From assembly GCA_964392385.1 (NCBI GenBank), contig CAYMPR010000034.1, forward strand, positions 1 to 10,774: a stretch of 10,774 bases of DNA. Direction: 5' to 3'. Shown here piece after piece: positions 1 to 6,184 of the stretch (the stretch's first letter is position 1; each line of letters begins with the position of its first letter). Under the pieces are notes generated by a model, which saw only the letters and a list, made by a program, of their open reading frames with translations, did not search any database and was not told where the DNA came from. Made by a program: the position numbers and the translations under genes. The DNA comes from MWEH01 sp964392385. Lineage in GTDB: Bacteria; Bacillota; Clostridia; Christensenellales; DTU072.

Positions 1-41
1 CGCGTAAATGTATAATAATAAAAAAGATTTCGGAGAGAATT

Positions 42-872
42 ATGTATAAAATACTGGCAAAAAGAGAGCTTGCAAAGGACATTAACGAGTATGTTATAGA
101 TGCTCCGCTTGTAGCAAGAAACGCAAAACCTGGCCAATTTATTATTTTACGTGTTGATGCAGAGGGCGAAAGAGTACCATTCACTATTTGTGATATGAAT
201 AAAGTACTTGGAACCATAACTATTTTAGTACAAACAATTGGCGCATCAACTGCTAAGCTTGCTTTACTTGGAAAGGGCGATAGTATTGCTGATTTTGTAG
301 GCCCACTTGGAAATGCCACCGATTTAACAAGTTTTGACAAAGTAATGCTTGTTGGCGGGGGAATTGGGGGAGCAGTAATTTATCCTCAAGCAAAATTACT
401 CCATAAAATTGGTAAAGCACCAATTACTGTTATGGGAGCTAGAAATAGAAGTTTACTGTTATATGAAGATGAGATGAGAAATCATAGTGAAAGATTTTAT
501 CCTATGACTGATGATGGATCATACGGCGAAAAGGGCTTTGTGACAAATAAAGTTAAGGAATTACTTGATAACGAAAAATTCGATGTAATTTTAGCGGTTG
601 GTCCACTTCCCATGATGGAAGCAGTTTGCAAGGTGTCTAAAGATTATGATGTTAAGACAATTATTTCCATGAATAGCATTATGGTTGATGGCACGGGCAT
701 GTGTGGATGTTGCAGGGTAAGCGTTGGCGGTAAGACGATGTATGCTTGCGTTGATGGGCCAGAATTTGATGGTAAGGAAGTTGACTTTGTAGAAGCAAAA
801 GCTAGGTCAAAATTTTATAAAGAATTTGAACAAGAAGAGATGTGTAAAATCAGAGGACCTATAGTTAAGTAA
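42..872 (+). CDS. nfnA: NfnA: NADH-dependent ferredoxin:NADP+ oxidoreductase, FAD/[2Fe-2S] subunit
   Basis: This is the small subunit of cytosolic NfnAB, which couples NADH oxidation and reduced ferredoxin oxidation to NADP+ reduction by flavin-based electron bifurcation (reversible). The 276-residue protein has the ferredoxin-NADP reductase order. An FAD-binding barrel comes first, with the R-x-P-x-T-I signature at 44-49 and GPLGN at 87-91. A Rossmann NAD-binding part follows with VGGGIGG at 104-110. The C-terminal iron-sulfur segment has Asp216, Cys221, Cys224 and Cys236; in the family an Asp and three Cys hold the [2Fe-2S] cluster. An extra Cys223 sits between ligands. Length is normal for the family. 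A GGAG box at 32-35 lies six bases before the ATG. The nfnB gene follows after 76 bases on the same strand with no terminator between, so the two are very probably cotranscribed. The older annotation name is sulfide dehydrogenase subunit SudB; the pairing with nfnB favours Nfn. Confidence 0.93.
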   Translation: MYKILAKRELAKDINEYVIDAPLVARNAKPGQFIILRVDAEGERVPFTICDMNKVLGTITILVQTIGASTAKLALLGKGDSIADFVGPLGNATDLTSFDKVMLVGGGIGGAVIYPQAKLLHKIGKAPITVMGARNRSLLLYEDEMRNHSERFYPMTDDGSYGEKGFVTNKVKELLDNEKFDVILAVGPLPMMEAVCKVSKDYDVKTIISMNSIMVDGTGMCGCCRVSVGGKTMYACVDGPEFDGKEVDFVEAKARSKFYKEFEQEEMCKIRGPIVK

Positions 873-948
873 TGGTTTGATTTAAGGGACTAAAAGGTCC
901 TGAGAGAGAAAAAGTAGAAAATAAATACAGGGAAATATTGGAGAAAAA

Positions 949-2319
949 ATGGCGATACAAAAAAGGAACAAGCCCACCGAACAGCTGCCGGAAATTAGAG
1001 CTCATAACTTTAAAGAAGTAAATTTAGGCTTTACCGAGGAAGTGGCGGTTAATGAAGCTAAGAGATGTTTGCAGTGTAAAGCTGCTCCTTGTATAACTGG
1101 ATGCCCAGTGGGAATTAATATTCCTGGGTTTATAAAGCACATGAAGGAAGCAGATTTTAAAGGTGCTACTGAGGTTATTTCCCAGTCAAATTTACTGCCT
1201 GCAATATGTGGTAGAGTATGCCCACAAGAGACACAGTGCGAGGAAAAATGCGTACTAAATAAAGTAGGAAATCCCGTAGCAATTGGTGCGCTTGAAAGAT
1301 ACTTAGGAGACTTTAAGATTGCAGCTAAAGAGGAAGTTAAAGCTATTACAAAGAATGGGAAAAAGGTAGCTATTATTGGAAGCGGACCTGCTGGACTTAC
1401 GTGCGCAGCAGACTGTGCAAAGGCTGGTTTTGAGGTTACAATATTTGAAGCTTTTCATAAATCGGGCGGAGTGCTAACTTATGGAATACCAGAGTTTAGG
1501 TTACCAAAAAGTATTGTTCAGGCTGAAATACAAGGACTTATTGACATGGGTGTTGTTATTGAATATAACGTAGTAGTTGGTAAAACTATCCTTATGCAAG
1601 AGTTACTTGAAGAGTATGATGCTGTGTTTATTGGTACTGGCGCAGGCCTCCCATCGTTTCAGGGGATACCTGGTGAAAACCTTCCGGGCGTATATAGCGC
1701 TAATGAATTTCTTACTAGAGTTAACCTAATGGGAGCTAGATTTAGCGGTGCTGCAACCCCGATAAAAAGAGGCAAAAAAGTTGTTGTAGTGGGTGCTGGA
1801 AACGTTGCTATGGATAGTGCTAGAACAGCACTTAGAATGGGCGCTGAAAAGGTTATGATAGTATATAGAAGATCGAAGGCTGAAATGCCTGCAAGGCTGG
1901 AAGAAATACACCATGCAGAAGAAGAAGGCATTGAATTATTGCTCCTTACTAACCCCGTTGAAATCATTGGCGATATTGAGGTAAAGGGTGTTAAGTGTAT
2001 TAGAATGGAGCTTGGAGAGCCCGATGCTAAAGGAAGACCTAGGCCAATACCTGTTAAGGATAGTGAGTTTTTAATTGAATGCGATCAAATAATTATGGCA
2101 ATCGGCACAAGTCCAAATCCCTTGCTTCCTAAGTCTTATCCAGATCTTAATATCAACAGAGGTATTATCGTGACAGATGAAAATGGGCTTACATCTATTC
2201 CTAGGGTTTATGCAGGTGGAGACGCTGCAACTGGGGCAGCAACAGTGATTCTTGCAATGAGTGCTGGAAGAAAAGCAGCTAAAGCTATATGCGAATCACT
2301 TTTTTGCTCTAAAGAGTAA
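949..2319 (+). CDS. nfnB: NfnB: NADPH-binding large subunit (GltD-like, two [4Fe-4S], FAD)
   Basis: This is the large subunit of NfnAB, carrying the bifurcating FAD, the NADP(H) site and two [4Fe-4S] clusters. Often annotated 'glutamate synthase, NADPH, homotetrameric' (GltA/GltD-like), because the family shares the glutamate synthase small-subunit fold. The N-terminal cluster domain shows Cys40, 43, 48, 52 and Cys87, 91, 97, 101. An FAD dinucleotide motif GSGPAG lies at 144-149 and a second Rossmann motif GAGNVAMD at 282-289, followed by basic YRRS (306-309) that suits the NADPH phosphate. The closing GGDAATGA segment is at 423-430. The 456-residue length is normal and no glutamine amidotransferase or large glutamate synthase gene is nearby, which favours NfnB over a glutamate synthase subunit. 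The GGAG at 940-943 is five bases before ATG. No terminator is visible in the 162 bases after the stop, so readthrough into the next gene is possible. Confidence 0.93.
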   Translation: MAIQKRNKPTEQLPEIRAHNFKEVNLGFTEEVAVNEAKRCLQCKAAPCITGCPVGINIPGFIKHMKEADFKGATEVISQSNLLPAICGRVCPQETQCEEKCVLNKVGNPVAIGALERYLGDFKIAAKEEVKAITKNGKKVAIIGSGPAGLTCAADCAKAGFEVTIFEAFHKSGGVLTYGIPEFRLPKSIVQAEIQGLIDMGVVIEYNVVVGKTILMQELLEEYDAVFIGTGAGLPSFQGIPGENLPGVYSANEFLTRVNLMGARFSGAATPIKRGKKVVVVGAGNVAMDSARTALRMGAEKVMIVYRRSKAEMPARLEEIHHAEEEGIELLLLTNPVEIIGDIEVKGVKCIRMELGEPDAKGRPRPIPVKDSEFLIECDQIIMAIGTSPNPLLPKSYPDLNINRGIIVTDENGLTSIPRVYAGGDAATGAATVILAMSAGRKAAKAICESLFCSKE

Positions 2320-2481
2320 TTTTTAGGTGGCTAGTTAGAATAGAGTAATAACCAAATCATTTATTTGAGAGTATTGATGGAGTGGGCATAAGAAAGAACA
2401 ATTAGGTGATATTGTAGAATTAAACTGGTATGGCTGAGTGAAATATATAGGGTTATTCAAACTTTAAGAAGTAAAGGCATA

Positions 2482-3873
2482 ATGAAAGAAACAAAAGATA
2501 AACTAGAAAGATGGTATCGGCTAGATAATTCTGCCGATATTTATCCTATGAGCCTATCAAGAACCGTACAGAGTAATTTTAGAGTTACTGTGACTTTACT
2601 TGAGGAAATAGATCCTATAGCGTTAAAAGATGCGCTTAAGAAGGCATTTAGCAGATATCCATCATTTAAGGTGCATCTAAGAAAAGGATATTTTAGGTAC
2701 TATTTTGAAGAAAACGATTTAGAGCCCTTAATTTCGGAAGAAAGTGGTGTATTTTTTGACACAATTGATTTTAAAAAGAATAACCGGTATTTAATAAAAG
2801 TCTCTTACTTTAAGAATCGAATAACTCTTGACTATTTCCATGGCTTAACCGATGGAACTGGTGCCATTGAGTTTTTAAAGACACTAGTATATTTATATTT
2901 GGTCGAAAAAGGGATAGAGCTTATTAATCATAATGATATTAAGCTGCCGGGTGATGAGATTTTAGAGGGCGAAACCGAAGATTCAACCGCAAAGTATTAT
3001 AGAGATTTTGCCCTAAATGACGATGCCGTTTCGAAAATGACAGGCAGAAATTCTATGTACATTAAAGAGAAGTTTTTTGCAAGACCAGGCTATGGGACCA
3101 TAATTGGTAATATGTCAGCAAAAGGGCTAAAAGAAGTCGCGAGAAGGTACGATTGCACCATTACCGAGTATTTAGCAGCGCTTGCTTTACTCTGTATTAA
3201 TGATAATTATGTAAAAAAGGGCGAAGAAAAGAATATGGCCGTTATGATACCGGTCAATCTTAGGAAAATTTTCCCTTCCGAAACCTTAAACAATTTTACG
3301 ACAATGGTAAGATGTGAAATTAATCAAAAGGTAATTCCACCAGATATCTCGGCATATATTAGAGTTTTAAAGCAAGAGATAAGAGAAGGAGTTGGAAATA
3401 AGGAGTTATTACAAAAAAAATTATCTGTAGCAGCGCTAATGTCCGAGAAGATGTATTTAAGGCTTATGCCCTCAAGGCTTAAGACGCTGTTTATAAAAGT
3501 GCCTAAAACATTTCTAGTAAAACCAAGACAAACACTAATATTATCAAATATAGGGCAAGTAAAAATGCCAGAAGCAATAGTCGACGAAATTCAAAGGCTA
3601 TCATTTCACGTGAATATTAGCAAAAAGACACCAGTTAATATTGGGGTTATTTCAAGTGGAGATGTGCTAAGTATCGCATTTACTAGAATGATTGTAAAAA
3701 CAGAGCTTGAAAGAGAGTTTTTCTCTAGACTAGCCCACGAGGGTTTAGAAGTTTCAATAACATCAAACTTTAGAGAAGATTCGGACGCTCAAGAGAGAAA
3801 TGGGAAAACACTTCGCAAATTAAGGCAAAGCTTTTTAAAGGCAAGAATGGCAAGATTAAAAAAGCATAAATAG
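2482..3873 (+). CDS. Condensation-fold acyltransferase, 'alcohol acetyltransferase' type, substrate unknown
   Basis: A 463-residue stand-alone protein of the CoA-dependent acyltransferase / NRPS condensation fold. The catalytic signature HGLTDG lies at 120-125 (His120, Asp124, Gly125; family pattern H-x3-D-G). The second-half landmarks are VNLRKIFPSETLNNF at 258-272 and SNIG at 365-368, arranged as in bacterial proteins annotated alcohol acetyltransferase. No signal peptide, membrane segment, carrier-protein domain or adenylation domain is seen, so it is probably cytosolic and not an NRPS module. The reaction is inferred to be acyl transfer to a hydroxyl or amine; the real substrate cannot be read. 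The last 23 residues (441-463) hold ten Lys/Arg and no acidic residue. The start has only a modest AAAGG box at 2473-2477. A possible promoter, TTGAGA at 2365-2370 with CATAAG at 2387-2392 (16-base spacer), is weak evidence for its own transcription. A strong terminator follows. Confidence 0.75.
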   Translation: MKETKDKLERWYRLDNSADIYPMSLSRTVQSNFRVTVTLLEEIDPIALKDALKKAFSRYPSFKVHLRKGYFRYYFEENDLEPLISEESGVFFDTIDFKKNNRYLIKVSYFKNRITLDYFHGLTDGTGAIEFLKTLVYLYLVEKGIELINHNDIKLPGDEILEGETEDSTAKYYRDFALNDDAVSKMTGRNSMYIKEKFFARPGYGTIIGNMSAKGLKEVARRYDCTITEYLAALALLCINDNYVKKGEEKNMAVMIPVNLRKIFPSETLNNFTTMVRCEINQKVIPPDISAYIRVLKQEIREGVGNKELLQKKLSVAALMSEKMYLRLMPSRLKTLFIKVPKTFLVKPRQTLILSNIGQVKMPEAIVDEIQRLSFHVNISKKTPVNIGVISSGDVLSIAFTRMIVKTELEREFFSRLAHEGLEVSITSNFREDSDAQERNGKTLRKLRQSFLKARMARLKKHK

Positions 3874-3908
3874 TATTGGGTATAAACAAAATGGATAGAT
3901 AAAATGGG

Positions 3909-3937
3909 AAGGTGGCTAAAGTGCCACTTTTTCTTTT
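3909..3937 (+). terminator. Intrinsic terminator after the acyltransferase gene
   Basis: An inverted repeat of 3909-3916 with 3923-3930 forms an eight-pair stem: a GTGGC/GCCAC core extended by a G-U and two A-U pairs. The loop is six bases (TAAAGT). A T-rich tail runs to 3937 with one C in it. It lies 36 bases after the stop codon and separates the acyltransferase from the gyrase operon. Confidence 0.88.
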
Positions 3938-4002
3938 TGAATAAGAAAATAAGCTTGATAGATTAGAAGGTATCTTTAGAGGGAAATGATACAGCAAGCA
4001 TT

Positions 4003-4025
4003 TGTGCGTACGCGTATGTACGCGC
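4003..4025. other. 23-base alternating purine-pyrimidine tract (possible Z-DNA former), with hairpin potential
   Basis: Every base from 4003 to 4025 alternates pyrimidine and purine without a break. The tract is about 60% G+C inside a very AT-rich spacer. It contains GCGTAC at 4006-4011 and its complement GTACGC at 4018-4023, extendable to eight pairs with one G-U. Outer arms CAAGC (3995-3999) and GCTTG (4024-4028) can add an interrupted second stem. There is no T-run after it, so it is not a terminator. Z-DNA formation under negative supercoiling is an inference from base alternation only. Confidence 0.6.
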
Positions 4026-4028
4026 TTG

Positions 4029-4044
4029 TTAGTATATATACTAA
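4029..4044. repeat. Perfect 16-bp palindrome upstream of the gyrB promoter, with a half-copy at 4051-4060
   Basis: TTAGTATATATACTAA reads the same on both strands. The ten bases ATATATACTA of its right half (4034-4043) recur at 4051-4060, 17 bases further on, where they touch the likely -35 element. The palindrome centre is about 57 bases before the inferred transcription start. A dimeric regulator could bind here; no known operator consensus was recognised, and AT-rich palindromes also arise by chance. Confidence 0.5.
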
Positions 4045-4058
4045 AAGATAATATATAC

Positions 4059-4087
4059 TATACAAATATAATATAATGTGATATAAT
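4059..4087 (+). promoter_or_regulatory. gyrBA promoter, sigma-A type with extended -10
   Basis: The -35 candidate TATACA (4059-4064, four of six matches to TTGACA) is 17 bases before a perfect TATAAT (4082-4087). TG at 4079-4080 makes it an extended -10. Transcription would start near 4094, leaving a leader of about 80 bases. Two more overlapping TATAAT copies at 4067-4072 and 4072-4077 could give alternative starts. Confidence 0.72.
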
Positions 4088-4093
4088 AAAACG

Positions 4094-4173
4094 TCTAGAA
4101 TTTTCAAAGAATTTGAGGATGATAGAACTCATAGAATTTTAGTGCCGTAATTGGCAAAGAAAAGGAGATATTG
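4094..4173 (+). promoter_or_regulatory. gyrB leader (5' untranslated region) with repeated TAGAATTTT
   Basis: Between the inferred start of transcription and gyrB, TAGAATTTT occurs at 4096-4104 and 4132-4140, with a shorter AGAATTT at 4108-4114. A small TGCC/GGCA hairpin (4143-4146 with 4153-4156) sits just before the ribosome binding site but does not cover it. No known riboswitch or T-box pattern was recognised. Confidence 0.35.
4161..4167 (+). promoter_or_regulatory. gyrB ribosome binding site that decides the start codon
   Basis: AAAGGAG lies six bases before the ATG at 4174 but only three bases before the in-frame TTG at 4171. The spacing and the better codon favour ATG 4174. A later in-frame ATG at 4258 has no comparable site before it. 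Confidence 0.8.
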
Positions 4174-6183
4174 ATGGACGAAGTAAACAAAGATGACAGT
4201 AATGCTGGACAGAATGATACATTAAATGTTCAAGCAAATGTTGATCCGAAGAGCGCTATGGAGAATGTTCAGTTAGATAAAGATGACAAAAATTATGATG
4301 AGCATGCAATTCAAGTGCTTGAAGGTCTTGACCCTGTAAGGCTAAGGCCTGGAATGTATGTTGGAACAACAGACAGCAAAGGATTACACCATTTAATAAC
4401 GGAAATCGTAGATAACTCAATCGATGAAGCTCTTGCGGGATATTGCGATCACATCGAAGTTACTTTAAAAAAGGATGGAAGTTGTTTAGTTTGTGACAAT
4501 GGTCGTGGAATACCTACGGGCGTAGTTGAAAATGGCGGTAAATCAGGAGTTGAAACTGTATTAACAAAATTACATGCTGGCGGCAAGTTTGGAGGCGGAG
4601 GATATAAGATATCAGGTGGTCTTCATGGTGTTGGATTGTCAGTTGTCAACGCACTTAGTGAGTGGCTTGAGGTCATTGTTAAGCAGCATGGAAAAATTCA
4701 TTTTCAAAGATTTCAAAAGGGAATTCCTCAAGGCGAGCTAAAGGTCATAGGTGTTTGTGATATTAAGGATACAGGAACTTTCGTTACATTCTATCCCGAC
4801 TGCACAATTTTTGATGCAATTGAATTTAATTATGATTATGCCAGGATTAGACTTAGAGAATTAGCTTTCTTAAATAAAGGTCTCAAGATTACCTTTACCG
4901 ATGAAAGAGAGGGCAAGGAAAAGCAAGAAATATTCTACGCTGAAGGTGGAATCATAAACTTTGTAGAGCAGTTAAATAAGGCAAAAGAAACGGTATTACC
5001 TAAAGTGTTATATTTTAACCAGCAAAATGGTCAAGATATAGTGGAAATTGCACTCCAATATAACACGGGATATGATGAGGTAATATATACCTTTGCAAAT
5101 AACATTAAGACTGAAGAAGGCGGACAGCACTTAGACGGCTTTAAGTTTGCATTAACAAAGGTAGTAACTGATTATGCAACCGAAAATAAAATTTTAAAAG
5201 ATGATGAGAAATTAACTGGAGATGACGTAAGAGAAGGTCTTGTAGCGGTAGTTAACGTTAAGCTTACGAATCCTCAATTTGAAGGACAAACTAAGACCAA
5301 ACTAGGTAATGCTTCAATGCGCAAATTTGTAAATGAAGTAGTTACTAAATATTTGTCGATGTTCTTAGAAGAAAATCCCAAAGATGCCAAAGAATTAATT
5401 AATAAGAGTATTAATGCTCAGCGCGCTAGAGAGGCCGCTAGAAAGGCAAGAGAAAGCTTTAGAAAGACTGCTATGGAGTCAACGGCGCTTCCTGGAAAAC
5501 TAGCTGATTGTATCGACACCGATCCACTTCATTGCGAAATCTATTTAGTAGAGGGTGATTCGGCAGGTGGAACAGCAAAACAAGGAAGAGATAGACAATA
5601 CCAAGCAATCCTGCCCCTTAGAGGAAAAATCCTTAACGTTGAAAAGGCTAGAATTCATAGAGTACTAGATAACGAAGAGATAAGATCAATGTTTACTGCA
5701 TTTGGATGTGGCTGGGGAGAGGAATTTGATCTTAGTAAACGTAGGTACGATAGAATTATCTGCATGACCGATGCTGACGTTGATGGAAGCCATATAAGAA
5801 TATTGCTTTTAACATTCTTCTTTAGGTTTATGAAGCCAATGCTAGAGCAAGGCCATGTATATATTGCACTTCCACCACTCTACAAAGTTACCAAAGGAAA
5901 GGAAGAAAAATATTTTTATTCCGATGATGACTTAAGATCATATTTAGAAACGATAGGGACTGCAAGATATGATTTACAAAGATATAAAGGTCTTGGAGAG
6001 ATGAACGCAACGCAATTATATGAAACTACTATGAATCCAGAGACTAGAACCCTACTACAAGTAACTGTTGAAGATGCCCAAGAAGCAGAAGAAATTTTCT
6101 CAATGCTAATGGGAGATAATGTCGAACTCAGAAGGCAATTTATCGAAGAAAATGCCACTATGGTAAAGGAGCTGGACGTATAA
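4174..6183 (+). CDS. gyrB: DNA gyrase subunit B
   Basis: The ATPase subunit of DNA gyrase (A2B2), which introduces negative supercoils using ATP. The GHKL ATPase domain shows EIVDNSIDEALAG at 77-89 (catalytic base Glu77), DNGRGIP at 108-114 and GGLHGVG at 148-154. The transducer has QTKTKLGN at 372-379. The TOPRIM domain has EGDSAGG at 460-466, LPLRGKILN at 480-488 and the metal-binding DADVDGSHI at 533-541. The C-terminal gyrase B end (YKGLGEMN 604-611, RRQFIEENA 653-661) is intact. At 669 residues it is a standard Gram-positive length without the large proteobacterial insertion. The first 40 residues before YDEHAIQVLEG form an Asn/Asp/Lys-rich tail longer than in most relatives. Quinolone-related positions equivalent to E. 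coli Asp426 and Lys447 are Asp462 and Arg483; Arg is normal in Gram-positives. gyrA follows after one base, so the two are co-translated. Confidence 0.97.
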   Translation: MDEVNKDDSNAGQNDTLNVQANVDPKSAMENVQLDKDDKNYDEHAIQVLEGLDPVRLRPGMYVGTTDSKGLHHLITEIVDNSIDEALAGYCDHIEVTLKKDGSCLVCDNGRGIPTGVVENGGKSGVETVLTKLHAGGKFGGGGYKISGGLHGVGLSVVNALSEWLEVIVKQHGKIHFQRFQKGIPQGELKVIGVCDIKDTGTFVTFYPDCTIFDAIEFNYDYARIRLRELAFLNKGLKITFTDEREGKEKQEIFYAEGGIINFVEQLNKAKETVLPKVLYFNQQNGQDIVEIALQYNTGYDEVIYTFANNIKTEEGGQHLDGFKFALTKVVTDYATENKILKDDEKLTGDDVREGLVAVVNVKLTNPQFEGQTKTKLGNASMRKFVNEVVTKYLSMFLEENPKDAKELINKSINAQRAREAARKARESFRKTAMESTALPGKLADCIDTDPLHCEIYLVEGDSAGGTAKQGRDRQYQAILPLRGKILNVEKARIHRVLDNEEIRSMFTAFGCGWGEEFDLSKRRYDRIICMTDADVDGSHIRILLLTFFFRFMKPMLEQGHVYIALPPLYKVTKGKEEKYFYSDDDLRSYLETIGTARYDLQRYKGLGEMNATQLYETTMNPETRTLLQVTVEDAQEAEEIFSMLMGDNVELRRQFIEENATMVKELDV

Positions 6184-6184
6184 T

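Noticed and set aside
886..901. Small inverted repeat (GGAC/GTCC) between nfnA and nfnB.
   Set aside because: Only four pairs plus one G-U and no T-run; not a terminator, and too weak to call an attenuator.
2482..3873. Reading the acyltransferase as part of a non-ribosomal peptide synthetase system.
   Set aside because: No adenylation, carrier or thioesterase domain is in the protein or its neighbours, and the first His of the usual HHxxxDG is Phe; a free-standing acyltransferase fits better.
3995..4028. Alternating tract and its hairpin as an intrinsic terminator of the acyltransferase gene.
   Set aside because: No T-run follows it, and a convincing terminator already lies at 3909-3937.
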